Source: Streptomyces roseochromogenus subsp. oscitans DS 12.976 (lineage in GTDB: Bacteria; Actinomycetota; Actinomycetes; Streptomycetales; Streptomycetaceae). From it: a DNA stretch of 64,000 bases. This document shows, one piece after another, positions 1 to 8,513 of this stretch (its first letter is position 1; each line of letters starts with the position of its first letter). Below the pieces are notes generated by a model. It did no database searches. It was not told the origin of the DNA and saw only the letters and a list, made by a program, of their open reading frames with translations. Both the position numbers and the translations under genes were made by a program. The stretch lies in NCBI RefSeq assembly GCF_000497445.1, contig NZ_CM002285.1, positions 5,589,609-5,653,608 of the forward strand, given 5' to 3'.

Positions 1-2
1 AA

Positions 3-557
3 ATGAGCGACGCAGCGGCATCGATCGACGGCGACGAGGGGATAGCGATGCTCGAACAGGGCTATGCCGGGGCGAGTGCGATCACCGAACGCTACCGGCA
101 CTGTGCTCGGTGCGGCTGCCGCCTCAGCCGCTACAACAGCGATTCACGCTGCGGTGGATGCCAGCGACTCCCAGCGGATTTACCTTCGAGGCAACCCCAA
201 GTGCTGCCCGAGGTGTGGGCCAATGCGGGCGTTCAGGCCGCGCTTGTCGCCAGAGACTTCGGCAGGCTGTGCGCTCTCGTACGGGAAGCCAGCGGCCTAC
301 GGCAAGATGACATGGTCATGCTAACCGGCCTGAGTCAGTCGTTTCTCTCGATGCTGGAAACGGGTGCGCGCCGGCTGACGAACATCGACAAGATCATCAT
401 TCTCCTCGATGGACTGGGCACGCCAGCCGAACTGACGGGTCCGATGCTAGAACCAGACCACGGCTTAGATGACCCGCACCCACGTATGGACCGCACCCGG
501 GAAGCCCCCGCTCAGGCGCCCCTGACGGAACGAGGGATGCGACCGGGACCTCGTTGA
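3..557 (+). CDS. Zinc-ribbon plus XRE-type HTH regulator (copy 1)
   Basis: The protein has a four-cysteine ribbon near residues 34-53 (HCARCGC, then CGGC), followed by an XRE-like helix-turn-helix around residues 95-140 (GLRQDDMVMLTGLSQSFLS, then RRLTNIDKI). This suggests a DNA-binding regulator whose small Zn-binding module adds specificity or protein contact. A close paralogue lies at 5070-5516 with the same domain order and the shared core CRLSRYNSD. The tail after about residue 150 is proline- and charge-rich and looks disordered. The start is uncertain: ATG at 3 is at the edge of the window, so a start further upstream or an internal ATG is possible. The target and any partner are unknown. 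Confidence 0.7.
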   Translation: MSDAAASIDGDEGIAMLEQGYAGASAITERYRHCARCGCRLSRYNSDSRCGGCQRLPADLPSRQPQVLPEVWANAGVQAALVARDFGRLCALVREASGLRQDDMVMLTGLSQSFLSMLETGARRLTNIDKIIILLDGLGTPAELTGPMLEPDHGLDDPHPRMDRTREAPAQAPLTERGMRPGPR

Positions 558-677
558 TCTTCTCCCACGTGCCGCACGACTGCAGCGCCAGCAACGTTCG
601 GCACGGGCAGCAGGCGGAGGTGCCTGGCTGGGGTAAACGGGTCGTGGAAGGTGCCCTCCTGTTGGCACTCTGACGCC

Positions 678-1307
678 ATGTTGTTCATGCTCACCGGGTC
701 AAGCTGCTCGGGTAAGACGACCCTGGCCTATGCGACGGCCGGTCAGCTCGGGAAGATCGCGGTGCACGACTCCGACGAGCTTGGTGTGCCGGAGGGCGCC
801 AACCGCCACTGGCGCCATCGAATGACCGAGCAGTGGGTGCGACGCGCGTTGGACTACCAGGACCGTGGCATCGACCTCCTGCTCAGCGGGCAGTCGCCCT
901 TGGGCGAATTGCTGGCAGCGCCCTCCGCCCCGCTACTGGACGGCATCGCCGTTTGCCTGGTCGATGTCGCTCCCCCCGTCCGACGCGCTCGCCTCGCCGA
1001 GCGTGACCCCGGGCGGTGGAACACCCAGGCGATCGACGCCTACCTCCGCTGGGCTGCATGGCACCGCAAACACGCCCTCGACCCGTCTCACCGGCCCGAC
1101 GTCATCATCGAGGACGGCTGGCCCGAGATGGCCTGGCACCGCTGGACCGGGTGGCACTCCGATGATCCCCGATGGTGCACTCAGCTGCTCGACACCACGG
1201 ACCATTCAGTCCCCGAATCCGTAGCCCACGTCGAGCAGTGGATCACTGAGCAGCGCGACGCACACCAGGCCGGCCGACTCCCTCTGCGCCACGGCTGGGC
1301 TTCGTGA
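678..1307 (+). CDS. P-loop nucleotide kinase-like protein
   Basis: A Walker A motif (GSSCSGKTT) sits within the first 16 residues. It is followed by DSDE and a lid-like arginine-rich region (RRARLAERDPGRW), the layout of small AAA_33/shikimate-kinase-like ATP-dependent kinases. The substrate cannot be read from sequence. I chose ATG at 678 because the Walker A strand begins immediately after it; the frame is open back to a GTG at 651 that adds nine unconvincing residues. It is one of four P-loop kinase-like genes in the first 12 kb (also at 3287, 3835 and 11348), all beside regulators or small hydrolases. Confidence 0.75.
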   Translation: MLFMLTGSSCSGKTTLAYATAGQLGKIAVHDSDELGVPEGANRHWRHRMTEQWVRRALDYQDRGIDLLLSGQSPLGELLAAPSAPLLDGIAVCLVDVAPPVRRARLAERDPGRWNTQAIDAYLRWAAWHRKHALDPSHRPDVIIEDGWPEMAWHRWTGWHSDDPRWCTQLLDTTDHSVPESVAHVEQWITEQRDAHQAGRLPLRHGWAS

Positions 1308-1733
1308 CCGCTCAAACGGCTCGTTCCAGTGATCCCGATCCACAGGCGGCCCGGAGCCTGATCCTCGCGCTAGAGCTCGTCGCCAATGCGGCCCGGACAA
1401 CACCTCGGAGCGTCCGTCATCACGGACAACGCGGCTCGTTTTGGTCTCATCCACCCCGTCCGGCGCCGACCGACGTCCCTACCGTCACCTGCTCCACCGC
1501 ATGCTCTGCGGCATGACCGCCGCCCTGGACGAACTACGGCAGGGCGGCCTGGAAGTCGCGAGCATTCGACACCGCGCCGACTCGACGTCGGTATCGGTGC
1601 TGCGCAGTCACACCTCGACGTCGTACATCCTGGCCATCGCCGAGCTGGTGTCCCCGGTGCGCGCTTGACTGCTGCGGAACCAAATCACCAGCGTGATACG
1701 TCGCTGGCGCACTGGCCCGTAGGCTCTGCCTCC
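1308..1733 (+). pseudogene. Possible decayed small gene, frame-shifted
   Basis: No intact gene spans this stretch. Protein-like segments occur in different plus-strand frames: a GTG at 1304 overlapping the previous stop opens a frame encoding SLILALELVANAARTTPR. A segment reading VITDNAARFGLIHPV follows in another frame, and then a third frame (to 1668) reads HRMLCGMTAALDELRQGGLEV. A small reading frame with two frameshifts would explain this, but no family is recognisable. Confidence 0.25.
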
Positions 1734-2384
1734 ATGCAGCAGTTGGCGATCTTCGACCTCGACAACACCCTTGTGGACCGCCAAGGTCCATTGGCAGCCT
1801 GGATCTCAGCTTTCTCCGAGCAGCAAGCCCTGACGGACCTTGCTCGAACGCGCCTGTTCGATGCGATGCGCGACCGCGCCTCTTTGGGAACCTTTGAGGT
1901 GTTTTGCAGTGAATATGAGCTCTCGCCTTCGGCCGAAGCGTTGTGGCTCGATTACAGCGACTACATGGCGCGCTCCGTCAGATGTCCTGCAGGAGTACTT
2001 GACGGCCTATCCAGGCTCCGAGGTGCTGGCTGGAAGGTTGCCGTTGCTACGAACGGTGGGACCGAGATCCAGACGGCGAAAGCGACCGCATCGGGAATTG
2101 TCGATCACGTTGATGCGGTGTGCATCTCTGAGGCAGTCGGTGCGCGCAAGCCGGAAACGATGATCTTCCAGAAGGCGGCCGTCGCCTGCGGAGCTGATCT
2201 CGCACTGGGCGGCTGGATGGTCGGTGACGGTGTGGACACCGATATCCGCGGGGGTCGAGCAGCTGGGCTGCACACGATCTGGATCAGCGGCGGCAGGCCC
2301 TGGACCAGTGATGACGCGCGACCGGACCACGTCACTACCGACGTAGGCCAGGCGATCGATCTGCTGCTCACCACCGTGGGCTGA
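1734..2384 (+). CDS. HAD-superfamily hydrolase (subfamily IA)
   Basis: A 216-aa phosphatase-type protein with all four HAD motifs: motif I DLDNTL near residue 8 (nucleophile Asp and general acid Asp), motif II ATNGG, motif III lysine in GARKPE, and motif IV GDGVDTD. The size and cap insertion between motifs I and II fit HAD-IA phosphatases of small phosphorylated metabolites; the substrate is unknown. The frame is open about 350 nt upstream, but residue 1 is placed at the ATG just before the HAD core because the upstream translation is low-complexity. The oxidoreductase gene follows 12 nt downstream and is probably co-transcribed. Confidence 0.85.
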   Translation: MQQLAIFDLDNTLVDRQGPLAAWISAFSEQQALTDLARTRLFDAMRDRASLGTFEVFCSEYELSPSAEALWLDYSDYMARSVRCPAGVLDGLSRLRGAGWKVAVATNGGTEIQTAKATASGIVDHVDAVCISEAVGARKPETMIFQKAAVACGADLALGGWMVGDGVDTDIRGGRAAGLHTIWISGGRPWTSDDARPDHVTTDVGQAIDLLLTTVG

Positions 2385-2396
2385 GAGGACATCGTC

Positions 2397-3263
2397 GTGG
2401 ATTGTGAAGCGATCACGGTTGGGTTGTTGCACCCCGGCAGCATGGGTGCCGCATTCGGTGCCCAGTTGCGACGGCAGAACATTCGGGTGCTGTGGTGCAC
2501 GGACGGTCGTAGCAGCCGGTCCAGAGGCCGGGCCGAGGAAGCCGACTTCGAAGGTGTACAGAACCTCGGGCAACTGGTGGCGCGTGCCGATGTGCTGCTG
2601 TCTCTGTGTCCGCCTGCCGCGGCGGTGGATGTCGCACAGCAGGTGGCTGCCTGCGGGTTCAACCGGTTGTATATCGAGGCGAATGCGATCACGCCTCGCC
2701 GCGTCAAGGATGTCGCACAATTACTTCCTGGTGCCGTGGTCATCGACGGCGCGGTGGTCGGCTCCCCACCGGTGGGCGGCAAGCAGCCCACGTTGTATCT
2801 GTCCGGAGACCCCGCCGGCTGTTCCCAAGCCGAGATCTTGTTCGAAGCGAGCGACGTGAAGACGCATGTGCTGGGCGCCGAGGTGGGAACGGCCTCTGCG
2901 CTGAAGCTGGCGTACTCGAGCTACCAGAAGGCTTCCCGCGTCCTGGCGGCACTCGCCTACGGTGTCGCCGACGCCAGCGGCGTAGCCGACGAACTCCTCA
3001 AGATCGCCGGAAAGCGCGGCGGCAGCTACCTGACCGAAACCGACTACATCCCCAAGACAGCATCCCGCGCCTGGCGCTGGGGCCCCGAACTCGACGATGC
3101 AGCAGCCCTGCTGAGGGACGTCGGGCTCCCAGATGACCTGATGCGAGCAGCCAGCCGAGTCCTCCACTACTGGTCGGACGCCCGAGACCGCGAGCTCACC
3201 GTTGCGGAGGCACTCTCACTTCTGCACGTCGACCCTGGCCTGGAGGAAAGCGGAGACCGGTAG
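2397..3263 (+). CDS. NAD(P)-dependent oxidoreductase, 6-phosphogluconate dehydrogenase-like
   Basis: A 288-aa protein beginning with a Rossmann strand-turn-helix (VGLLHPGSMGAAFG), as in beta-hydroxyacid / 6-phosphogluconate dehydrogenase-like NAD(P)-binding proteins. LLSLCPPAAA and the region around GAVVGSPP match the conserved substrate-site segments of that family. The helical C-terminal half (KLAYSSYQKASRVLAALAYG) resembles the DUF1932-type domain often paired with this fold. The start is GTG at 2397, with a GAGAGGAC stretch 8-15 nt upstream. It is probably co-transcribed with the HAD hydrolase, which may hint at small-molecule salvage. The substrate is unknown. Confidence 0.8.
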   Translation: MDCEAITVGLLHPGSMGAAFGAQLRRQNIRVLWCTDGRSSRSRGRAEEADFEGVQNLGQLVARADVLLSLCPPAAAVDVAQQVAACGFNRLYIEANAITPRRVKDVAQLLPGAVVIDGAVVGSPPVGGKQPTLYLSGDPAGCSQAEILFEASDVKTHVLGAEVGTASALKLAYSSYQKASRVLAALAYGVADASGVADELLKIAGKRGGSYLTETDYIPKTASRAWRWGPELDDAAALLRDVGLPDDLMRAASRVLHYWSDARDRELTVAEALSLLHVDPGLEESGDR

Positions 3264-3286
3264 TGCGTCTTCCTGATTCCCTGCGA

Positions 3287-3838
3287 TCAGATCCCGCGGC
3301 GAATCAGGAGATCAATCTCCTGGGCAGCCTCTGTGGGCGACATGGCGTCGGTGTCCAGCTGCAGGTCCCAAGTGAAATCGGTGTTGGCCTCGATGTCTTG
3401 GGCCGTAGCGTCCCAGGCGGTCAGGCGGGCCTCAGTGTCGCTGTCGCCGCGTCCCTTGGAACGGATCGAGGTGCTCTCCCGCGAGCACCACAGCAACACA
3501 CTGGTCCACGAGGCGGGGAACTTCTCCACCATTGCCTCAAGGCCGGCGACCTGCCCGAGATGCAGGATGGGAATGCGCCCGTCCTGCATGGCCTGGGCAA
3601 GGCCAGGGCGGTCCACGAGGTAGATGTTGCCGTACCTGTCGTTTCGGTAGATCACGTCCCCGCGGGCCTCAAGCTCTGCCAGCTGATTGACGGTCCCCAT
3701 CCGGTAGCCGTGGGTTCGACCGCTACCGATCTTGAGACGCTCGAACGCGCTATATCCAGCGTTGAGTTTGCATAGCTCGGTGGTGATGGTGTCTTTCCCG
3801 GATGCAGGGGGACCGTACAGAAGGACGCCCTGGCTCAT
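3287..3838 (-). CDS. Guanylate kinase-like P-loop protein
   Basis: A 183-aa protein with an N-terminal Walker A motif (YGPPASGKDT) and a length close to guanylate/adenylate-kinase-like proteins. The body (NDRYGNIYLVDRPGL, then ILHLGQVAGLEAMV) resembles the GMP-binding part of guanylate kinase-like proteins but lacks clear catalytic signatures, so the substrate is not assigned. Its start overlaps the stop of the upstream XRE-kinase gene by 4 nt (ATGA type), so the two are translationally coupled. It converges on the oxidoreductase gene with a 23-nt gap. Confidence 0.75.
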   Translation of the reverse strand: MSQGVLLYGPPASGKDTITTELCKLNAGYSAFERLKIGSGRTHGYRMGTVNQLAELEARGDVIYRNDRYGNIYLVDRPGLAQAMQDGRIPILHLGQVAGLEAMVEKFPASWTSVLLWCSRESTSIRSKGRGDSDTEARLTAWDATAQDIEANTDFTWDLQLDTDAMSPTEAAQEIDLLIRRGI

Positions 3839-4875
3839 GCGAACACCGTCCCGAAGATCTGCCGAACCTGATCGGTGAGGGATATCGCCGCACCCAGACG
3901 GTTGTCGACCACCAAGTGCGGCACGACCGGCCGTAGGTCCGGATCAATCGTCGAGGCGTACTCGTCCCAGTTCTGCAACTTCCAGCTGTCGCGGGCTGCC
4001 GAGCGGAAGCTGATGTACTCGTGCATGGTCTCCAGGTCGCACTGGATCCAGATGACTGCCACGGTGACGCCCCGCGCCTCGCACCGGTTGATCAGCCGGC
4101 GCATCCACCGCTCATCGCTCACCTCGGCAACGAACGGTGCGGTGAGCACTGTGCTGATCGAACAGTCGACATTGGCGTAGGCGGTCTCCAGCAAGCACTG
4201 GTACTCCAATGGACGCACCTTGTCCCGATACAGCGGGGAGTGCCGGTCGTTTGGATCGCTTCCCATCTCGACTAGCAGCCGCTCAACGAGCGGACGGGTG
4301 ATGGGGTCCTTGTCGAGGACCGGCCACCCGGTGAGCCGTGAGATGAACCGTGAGAACTCCGACTTCCCGCTGCCAGCAAGCCCGGCCACCACCAGCAGCG
4401 TGGGTCGGTTCGGGTCGCCACCGGTGTGACGACGCTTCCACGCGTCAATGATCCGCTGCTGAACTTCCTGACCATTGGCGTTGGCATCACCCGGAGCGAT
4501 CTGAAGCACTGCGCGCTCAACGGCCAGCACGTGGTCGCCGAGTGGCTCTACCTCCGAGGGTGTGAGCTTGAGCTGAGTCTGCTCACCTGGCAGCGCCTTG
4601 CGGAAGCCCAACTCGGGCTCGGTCGCTCGGTAAAGAAGACAGTAAGCCCGGCGGTAGTGCGGACCGGGATACACCTCGCCCTGCTCGTGCTGCCACAGCG
4701 TCTGGAAGTTCGCTGCCGGCACGGTGAGTCCGGCAGCGCGCGCCACTTCACGTAGCCGCTCACCGGCACCCTCAAGCGTCAGACCATGCGCCTCACGCAT
4801 GGCGCGAAGCTGGTCCGGACGCCACCCCGCGCGGCCTTTCGCCATGCCCGCTACCGCCTGCCCATCACTCACCAT
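3835..4875 (-). CDS. XRE-type HTH fused to a P-loop kinase domain
   Basis: A 346-aa two-domain protein. Residues about 12-60 form an XRE-like helix-turn-helix (WRPDQLRAMREAHGLTLEGA). From about residue 165 there is a P-loop kinase domain with Walker A GLAGSGKSEFS and a later DKDPITRPL segment. It probably senses a nucleotide-linked signal and controls itself or its kinase partner, with which it is 4-nt coupled. Start at ATG 4875 was chosen because the translation upstream of it is cysteine/arginine-rich antisense noise, although the frame stays open to 5205. A second in-frame ATG ten codons later is possible. It diverges from the zinc-ribbon/XRE paralogue at 5070. Confidence 0.8.
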   Translation of the reverse strand: MVSDGQAVAGMAKGRAGWRPDQLRAMREAHGLTLEGAGERLREVARAAGLTVPAANFQTLWQHEQGEVYPGPHYRRAYCLLYRATEPELGFRKALPGEQTQLKLTPSEVEPLGDHVLAVERAVLQIAPGDANANGQEVQQRIIDAWKRRHTGGDPNRPTLLVVAGLAGSGKSEFSRFISRLTGWPVLDKDPITRPLVERLLVEMGSDPNDRHSPLYRDKVRPLEYQCLLETAYANVDCSISTVLTAPFVAEVSDERWMRRLINRCEARGVTVAVIWIQCDLETMHEYISFRSAARDSWKLQNWDEYASTIDPDLRPVVPHLVVDNRLGAAISLTDQVRQIFGTVFA

Positions 4876-5069
4876 GATCGTGACCCTAAGTCTGCCCCGA
4901 ATGAAGGCATGTGTAAGCGGATGTTGAAAAGTCACGTCGCCCGATGATGAGCAGCTTCGCCAAGCGCCAGTGATACGCCACAGAGCCGAACACCGGTGTG
5001 ATGGGGCCCACTCCGGCAGGCGTGCTTGCCGGATCCAGGAGTTCATCAGCCGGTGAAGGAGACGATCAG

Positions 5070-5516
5070 GTGTCGGGACCGCGAGCCACTGAGGTACCTG
5101 CAACTTCGTGGGGCACTCGTCGGTGCCGTACCTGCCAGTGCCGCCTGAGCAGGTACAACAGCGACGACATCTGTTCCGGCTGCGCTCGCAGCACGACAGC
5201 CGCACAGCCTGCGCGCCCCTTCGTTCCGACCCATGTATGGGCCTGTCAGGACGTCAGAGACGCCTTGTTACACAAGGACTTCGGCAAGCTGTGCCAGCTC
5301 GTGCGTGAGTACGGCCATCTCCGTCAGGAGGACATGGCCCTCCTGACGGGATTGAGTCAGGCTTTCCTGTCGATGCTGGAATCCGGGCATCGACGCCTCA
5401 CCAACATCGACCGGATCGTCGTGCTCCTAGACGGCTTGAACGCACCCGTCGACATCACCGGGCCGATGCTCCGCCCCGTAGCCGCTCCAGGTCCGCCTCT
5501 CCGGACCGTCTCCTGA
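5070..5516 (+). CDS. Zinc-ribbon plus XRE-type HTH regulator (copy 2)
   Basis: Paralogue of the gene at 3-557: the ribbon RCRTCQCRLSRYNSD with a later CSGC pair, and an HTH core LRQEDMALLTGLSQAFLS followed by RRLTNID. GTG at 5070 is preferred because AAGGAG lies at 5056-5061, a good Shine-Dalgarno spacing; an upstream GTG at 4998 would add 24 low-complexity residues. The gene diverges from the XRE-kinase operon, so the 190 nt between them probably carries both promoters. Both paralogues sit next to P-loop kinase genes, suggesting a repeated regulator-kinase pairing. Confidence 0.75.
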   Translation: MSGPRATEVPATSWGTRRCRTCQCRLSRYNSDDICSGCARSTTAAQPARPFVPTHVWACQDVRDALLHKDFGKLCQLVREYGHLRQEDMALLTGLSQAFLSMLESGHRRLTNIDRIVVLLDGLNAPVDITGPMLRPVAAPGPPLRTVS

Positions 5517-5883
5517 TACTCCAACCTCGATCGTGATCTGGCCGCCAAGCTGTGGTGCCGAGTATGACGACGGCCGTGACAACCAAACTTGCATTGACGC
5601 CGCTCTGTGAAGAAGGTACCCGGCTGATTCCGGCCCCGGTATCACACTTGTGATGTGCGAAGCGTGCGACGCCAATGCAGAGTTGAGCAATCAGAGGTGT
5701 CGCGGACACGCGTAGGCGATACCTTGCGATCTACGAGCGACGGAACGCGCGCCCACCTCATGCTGCCGTCGCCCGATGAGAGCCGCCCTGTCCTTCTGCT
5801 TCCCCCGTAGCGGAAGGGCAGGGCATCATCACTGCATCTGCTATGACGGTCGGCCTGAGCCATGTGCGACACGGGGGAGCTGG
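5517..5883. other. Intergenic region with a perfect palindrome
   Basis: No coding potential is evident here. The only structured element is a 14-nt palindrome, ATCACA-CT-TGTGAT, at 5641-5654. It lies about 230 nt upstream of the RNA-ligase-like gene and could be an operator. No convincing -35/-10 pair could be fixed. Confidence 0.4.
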
Positions 5884-6585
5884 ATGACGCTCGCGCCGGA
5901 CCCACGCGCCTTTCCACCAGCACCCCCAGCCGATAGCACCGACCCCGGCGTCATTTCGGCTCACGACTGGGACGCCTTCGCCGCAGTCGACCAGATGGTC
6001 AACCACTGGGACCGGCCCGGATGGACAAGTCGCACCCGCGCGTACTACTGGATGCTCACCTTCCCTGAGACGCTCGCGCTCATCAGGCAAGCCCGCCACT
6101 GCCAACGGGAACTTCAGGACCTCGACTTCGATGCGGTAGACGAAGACGGCTTCCACCTCACACTCGGCCGCATCGGACTCATCCACGAGATCGCCCCGCA
6201 TCGGTTGAAGCATCTGGCAGCCATCGCGCGAGAGCACGTCATCCACGCGTTCACGCTTCAGGCCATTCCACTGACGGCCTCCCGTGGGGCGATCCGCTAC
6301 AGCATCGCCCCCTGGGACCCCGTCTTGCGGCTTCACGCGACGCTAGCAGCCGCCGGCAGCGAGTCCGGCCTGCCCCTGGATAAGCCGACCGCCAGCATGC
6401 GGCCCCACATGGGCATCGCGTACTGCAACCGGTCGATGCCCGCGCGCGACGTAAGAGCCGCCATACGGCCCCTCCGCGATCTCGACCCGATGCATGTGGA
6501 CGTACACCACGTGGAACTCGTTGAACTCCGCCGCGAACGCAGGGCGTACCGCTGGCAGGTCGTCCACTCACTCTCACTGCGGTGA
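5884..6585 (+). CDS. 2'-5' RNA ligase / cyclic phosphodiesterase-like (LigT superfamily)
   Basis: A 233-aa protein with the two H-x-T/S-x-like tetrapeptides of the 2H phosphoesterase fold: HLTLGRI near residue 89, and a second, degenerate histidine motif HMGIAYC near residue 175. 2H enzymes cleave or ligate 2'-5' bonds or cyclic phosphates in RNA and small nucleotides. The second motif has Met-Gly in place of the usual x-T/S, so activity may be altered. ATG at 5884 follows a GGGGGAGCTGG stretch that can act as ribosome binding site. The gene stands alone on the plus strand; the nearest relatives in function are the other small nucleotide-related genes of this region. Confidence 0.7.
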   Translation: MTLAPDPRAFPPAPPADSTDPGVISAHDWDAFAAVDQMVNHWDRPGWTSRTRAYYWMLTFPETLALIRQARHCQRELQDLDFDAVDEDGFHLTLGRIGLIHEIAPHRLKHLAAIAREHVIHAFTLQAIPLTASRGAIRYSIAPWDPVLRLHATLAAAGSESGLPLDKPTASMRPHMGIAYCNRSMPARDVRAAIRPLRDLDPMHVDVHHVELVELRRERRAYRWQVVHSLSLR

Positions 6586-6660
6586 GCCGCCGAAGCGCCG
6601 GGCCACTACGGCCAGGCGGTCCTGCTGCCTCCCACGTCGACGATGTGATGCAGCTTGGGA

Positions 6661-6694
6661 GGAACAGGAACGTGGCTTCGCGGACCGAGTCGAG
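6661..6694 (-). pseudogene. Relic of an aspartyl-tRNA synthetase 3' end
   Basis: This 34-nt stretch matches the 3' end of the aspartyl-tRNA synthetase gene at about 9705-9738 with only a few differences. On the minus strand it reads LDSVREATFLF, where the intact gene has LDSIREATFLF, part of class II synthetase motif 3. The flanking sequence does not continue the match. It looks like the residue of a second synthetase copy or of an old recombination event. Confidence 0.6.
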
Positions 6695-6746
6695 GTCTTC
6701 TTAGCAACGGCCTTCCCCCGGTGGTCCTTCACGATCAACGGCTTCT

Positions 6747-6947
6747 ATGCCCTCTCTGCCTCGGGGGTCGCGTCGACGAGTCTTTCAGGGAGCGGCGGGA
6801 GACCGAACGCACCTCGCCCAGCTCGTGCGCAACAATCCATGTGTCCGCGAGACCCTTCGCGACCTGAGGAAGCAGTCACCGGTCACGGGCGGCAGCCACT
6901 TGTCCGAGCTGCTGGCCATGGCCCAGCGATGCAGGGCGGTGCAGTGA
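6747..6947 (+). pseudogene. Probable 3' remnant of a small helical protein gene
   Basis: The last 45 codons read as a plausible helical C-terminus (AQLVRNNPCVRETLRDLRK) and end in a GTGA overlap with the flavoprotein start at 6944, the usual sign of an operon partner. Upstream the frame is closed by a stop at 6702 and the neighbouring plus-strand frames carry unlinked coding-like scraps, so the 5' part appears lost or frame-shifted. No family recognised. Confidence 0.35.
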
Positions 6948-7531
6948 GGTCAAGGCAGGGCAAGGTGCTGGGCGTCGTCGGATCGAGCGCCGGCGGGATT
7001 GAAGAACTGCGTACAGGGCTCGTGGTCCCCGCGCTCGAACGGGGCTGGACGGTTGCGGTCACGCTCACACCGACCGCAGATCAGTGGCTCCGCGCGAGCG
7101 GGGAGACGGCGGAGCTCGAGGGGCTGACTGGCCTTCCTGTACGGTCCGAATCACGCCTGCCGGGTGACCCCCGGCCGCATCCGCCTGTGGACTGCTACGT
7201 GGTGGCCCCGGCAAGTGCCAACACCGTCGCCAAGCTCGCCCTGGGGGTCTCAGACAACCAAGCGTTGACACAGGTCAACGAAGCCATCGGAACACTGGAC
7301 CTCCCGGTAGTCGTCTGGCCCCGGGTGAACGCGGCGCACGCTCGCCACCCCGCATGGGCAGGGCACATCAAAGCTCTTCACGATTCAGGGGTGCGGTTGA
7401 TCTACGGAGACGAGGTATGGCCGCTCGCCGAGCCGCGGGCTGGGATGTCAGGGCGCCGGTGTCCATGGGAAGCCGTACTAGACGAGGCCAGCTTGGCGAT
7501 CCCGACAGTCTATCCGGGCCCTTCATCCTGA
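6944..7531 (+). CDS. HFCD-type flavoprotein
   Basis: A 195-aa protein of the flavin-dependent cysteine decarboxylase (HFCD) fold. It has an N-terminal nucleotide-binding turn (VVGSSAGGIEELR), a central PASANTVAKLALG segment matching the conserved PASANT motif that contacts FMN, and SDNQALTQVNEA, like the active-site helix. Members decarboxylate C-terminal or pantothenoyl cysteine or act as related flavoenzymes; the substrate here is open. GTG at 6944 overlaps the preceding stop. The frame is open far upstream, but that translation has no family character. Confidence 0.75.
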   Translation: MRSRQGKVLGVVGSSAGGIEELRTGLVVPALERGWTVAVTLTPTADQWLRASGETAELEGLTGLPVRSESRLPGDPRPHPPVDCYVVAPASANTVAKLALGVSDNQALTQVNEAIGTLDLPVVVWPRVNAAHARHPAWAGHIKALHDSGVRLIYGDEVWPLAEPRAGMSGRRCPWEAVLDEASLAIPTVYPGPSS

Positions 7532-7590
7532 CTGGCGCCAGCCTGAGGGCATCACCGGCCACGGACGGACCGCCCCGTCAGCTACCGCGA

Positions 7591-8055
7591 TCACTCGACC
7601 GGCTGAGGCAGGTCGTCGGCTAGCAGACGCTCATGAAGTTCGCCGAGAGCCGTGCGGTTGCTGTCGAACCGCAGTATTTTGACGGCCGCCTCCCAGCCCA
7701 ACCACTGGACATCGGTGTGCTCCTGGGAGGTCTTGGTCTCCACATCGGTCAGGTCGATGGCGAACGAGTGCTCCGGCACGACGTACGTCCCAGCAGGCCA
7801 ACTGCCGCGATCCGCGAAAAACCGCGCCGGGATGCTGGCCGTGGTCTGCAGCGGGTACAGCGGGACCGGACGGGCGAGACCGAGTTCCTCACGGGCCTCA
7901 CGTACGGCAGCCTGTTGCGGCGTCTCGCCGACCTCGCCACCCCCAGCCACGGCCTGCCATACGTTCATATCCTTGCGACGCAGCACAGCGAATTGGACTT
8001 GGCCGCCAACTCGGCGGAAGGGGACGACAAGAACTTGAAACGGCGCCCGGGGCAT
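7591..8055 (-). CDS. NUDIX hydrolase
   Basis: A 154-aa protein with a complete Nudix box from about residue 37 (GGGEVGETPQQAAVREA continuing REELGL), matching G-x5-E-x7-RE-U-x-EE-x-G-U. NUDIX enzymes hydrolyse nucleoside diphosphates linked to another moiety in a Mg-dependent way. Overall layout and length resemble the dATP/Ap4A-type pyrophosphatases, but the substrate is not identifiable. It converges with the flavoprotein gene across a 59-nt gap. Confidence 0.88.
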   Translation of the reverse strand: MPRAPFQVLVVPFRRVGGQVQFAVLRRKDMNVWQAVAGGGEVGETPQQAAVREAREELGLARPVPLYPLQTTASIPARFFADRGSWPAGTYVVPEHSFAIDLTDVETKTSQEHTDVQWLGWEAAVKILRFDSNRTALGELHERLLADDLPQPVE

Positions 8056-8513
8056 TGTGGGTCCTCGACTAGTTATGGGATGAGATGCGCATTCGTCCGA
8101 GCTGATTCTGCTTGTTGCGCAGCTGGCCGTCCTGACGATCTGGTGTGGCCTGGTTGCCGGCGTTCATGCGCTCGATCAACGTGCTGCCGTTCGAGGTGGA
8201 CGAACAGGCGGCACTCCAGTACCGCGCTCTCCTCCGTGGCATGGCGATCCATCAGCCTGCGTTAGGCTCTGCCACGATGCGTTCCGTCTCAGTCCGGGCG
8301 AGTCCCATGCGGGGATCGCCCGGATAGGCGTGGGGGCCGAGGATCTTCGTGCAATAGAAGACCTGCTCGGTATCGAGTCACCTGATCAGTGGTGATCCCC
8401 TGAATGGCCGGCTGCCGAACTGCTGGCTCTCTTGTGGCTCGCCTCCTGAACCTCGGGAATGGCACTGTTGACACGTCTCTGGGGTCCCCCTCGGACGGGC
8501 TGAGGTGCGCAGG
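8056..8513 (+). pseudogene. Decayed genes: possible VapC-like PIN fragment and an unrelated C-terminus
   Basis: No intact gene lies here. One plus-strand segment (about 8163-8260) reads INVLPFEVDEQAALQYRALL, reminiscent of the centre of VapC-type PIN-domain toxins. A different frame from about 8290 to 8394 reads GIARIGVGAEDLRAIEDLLG and ends at a natural stop, like the tail of another small protein. Neither has a start or a partner gene. Confidence 0.3.

Noticed and set aside
3835..5205. N-terminal extension of the XRE-kinase protein to 5205
   Set aside because: The first 110 residues are cysteine/arginine-rich and antisense to the zinc-ribbon gene at 5070-5516.
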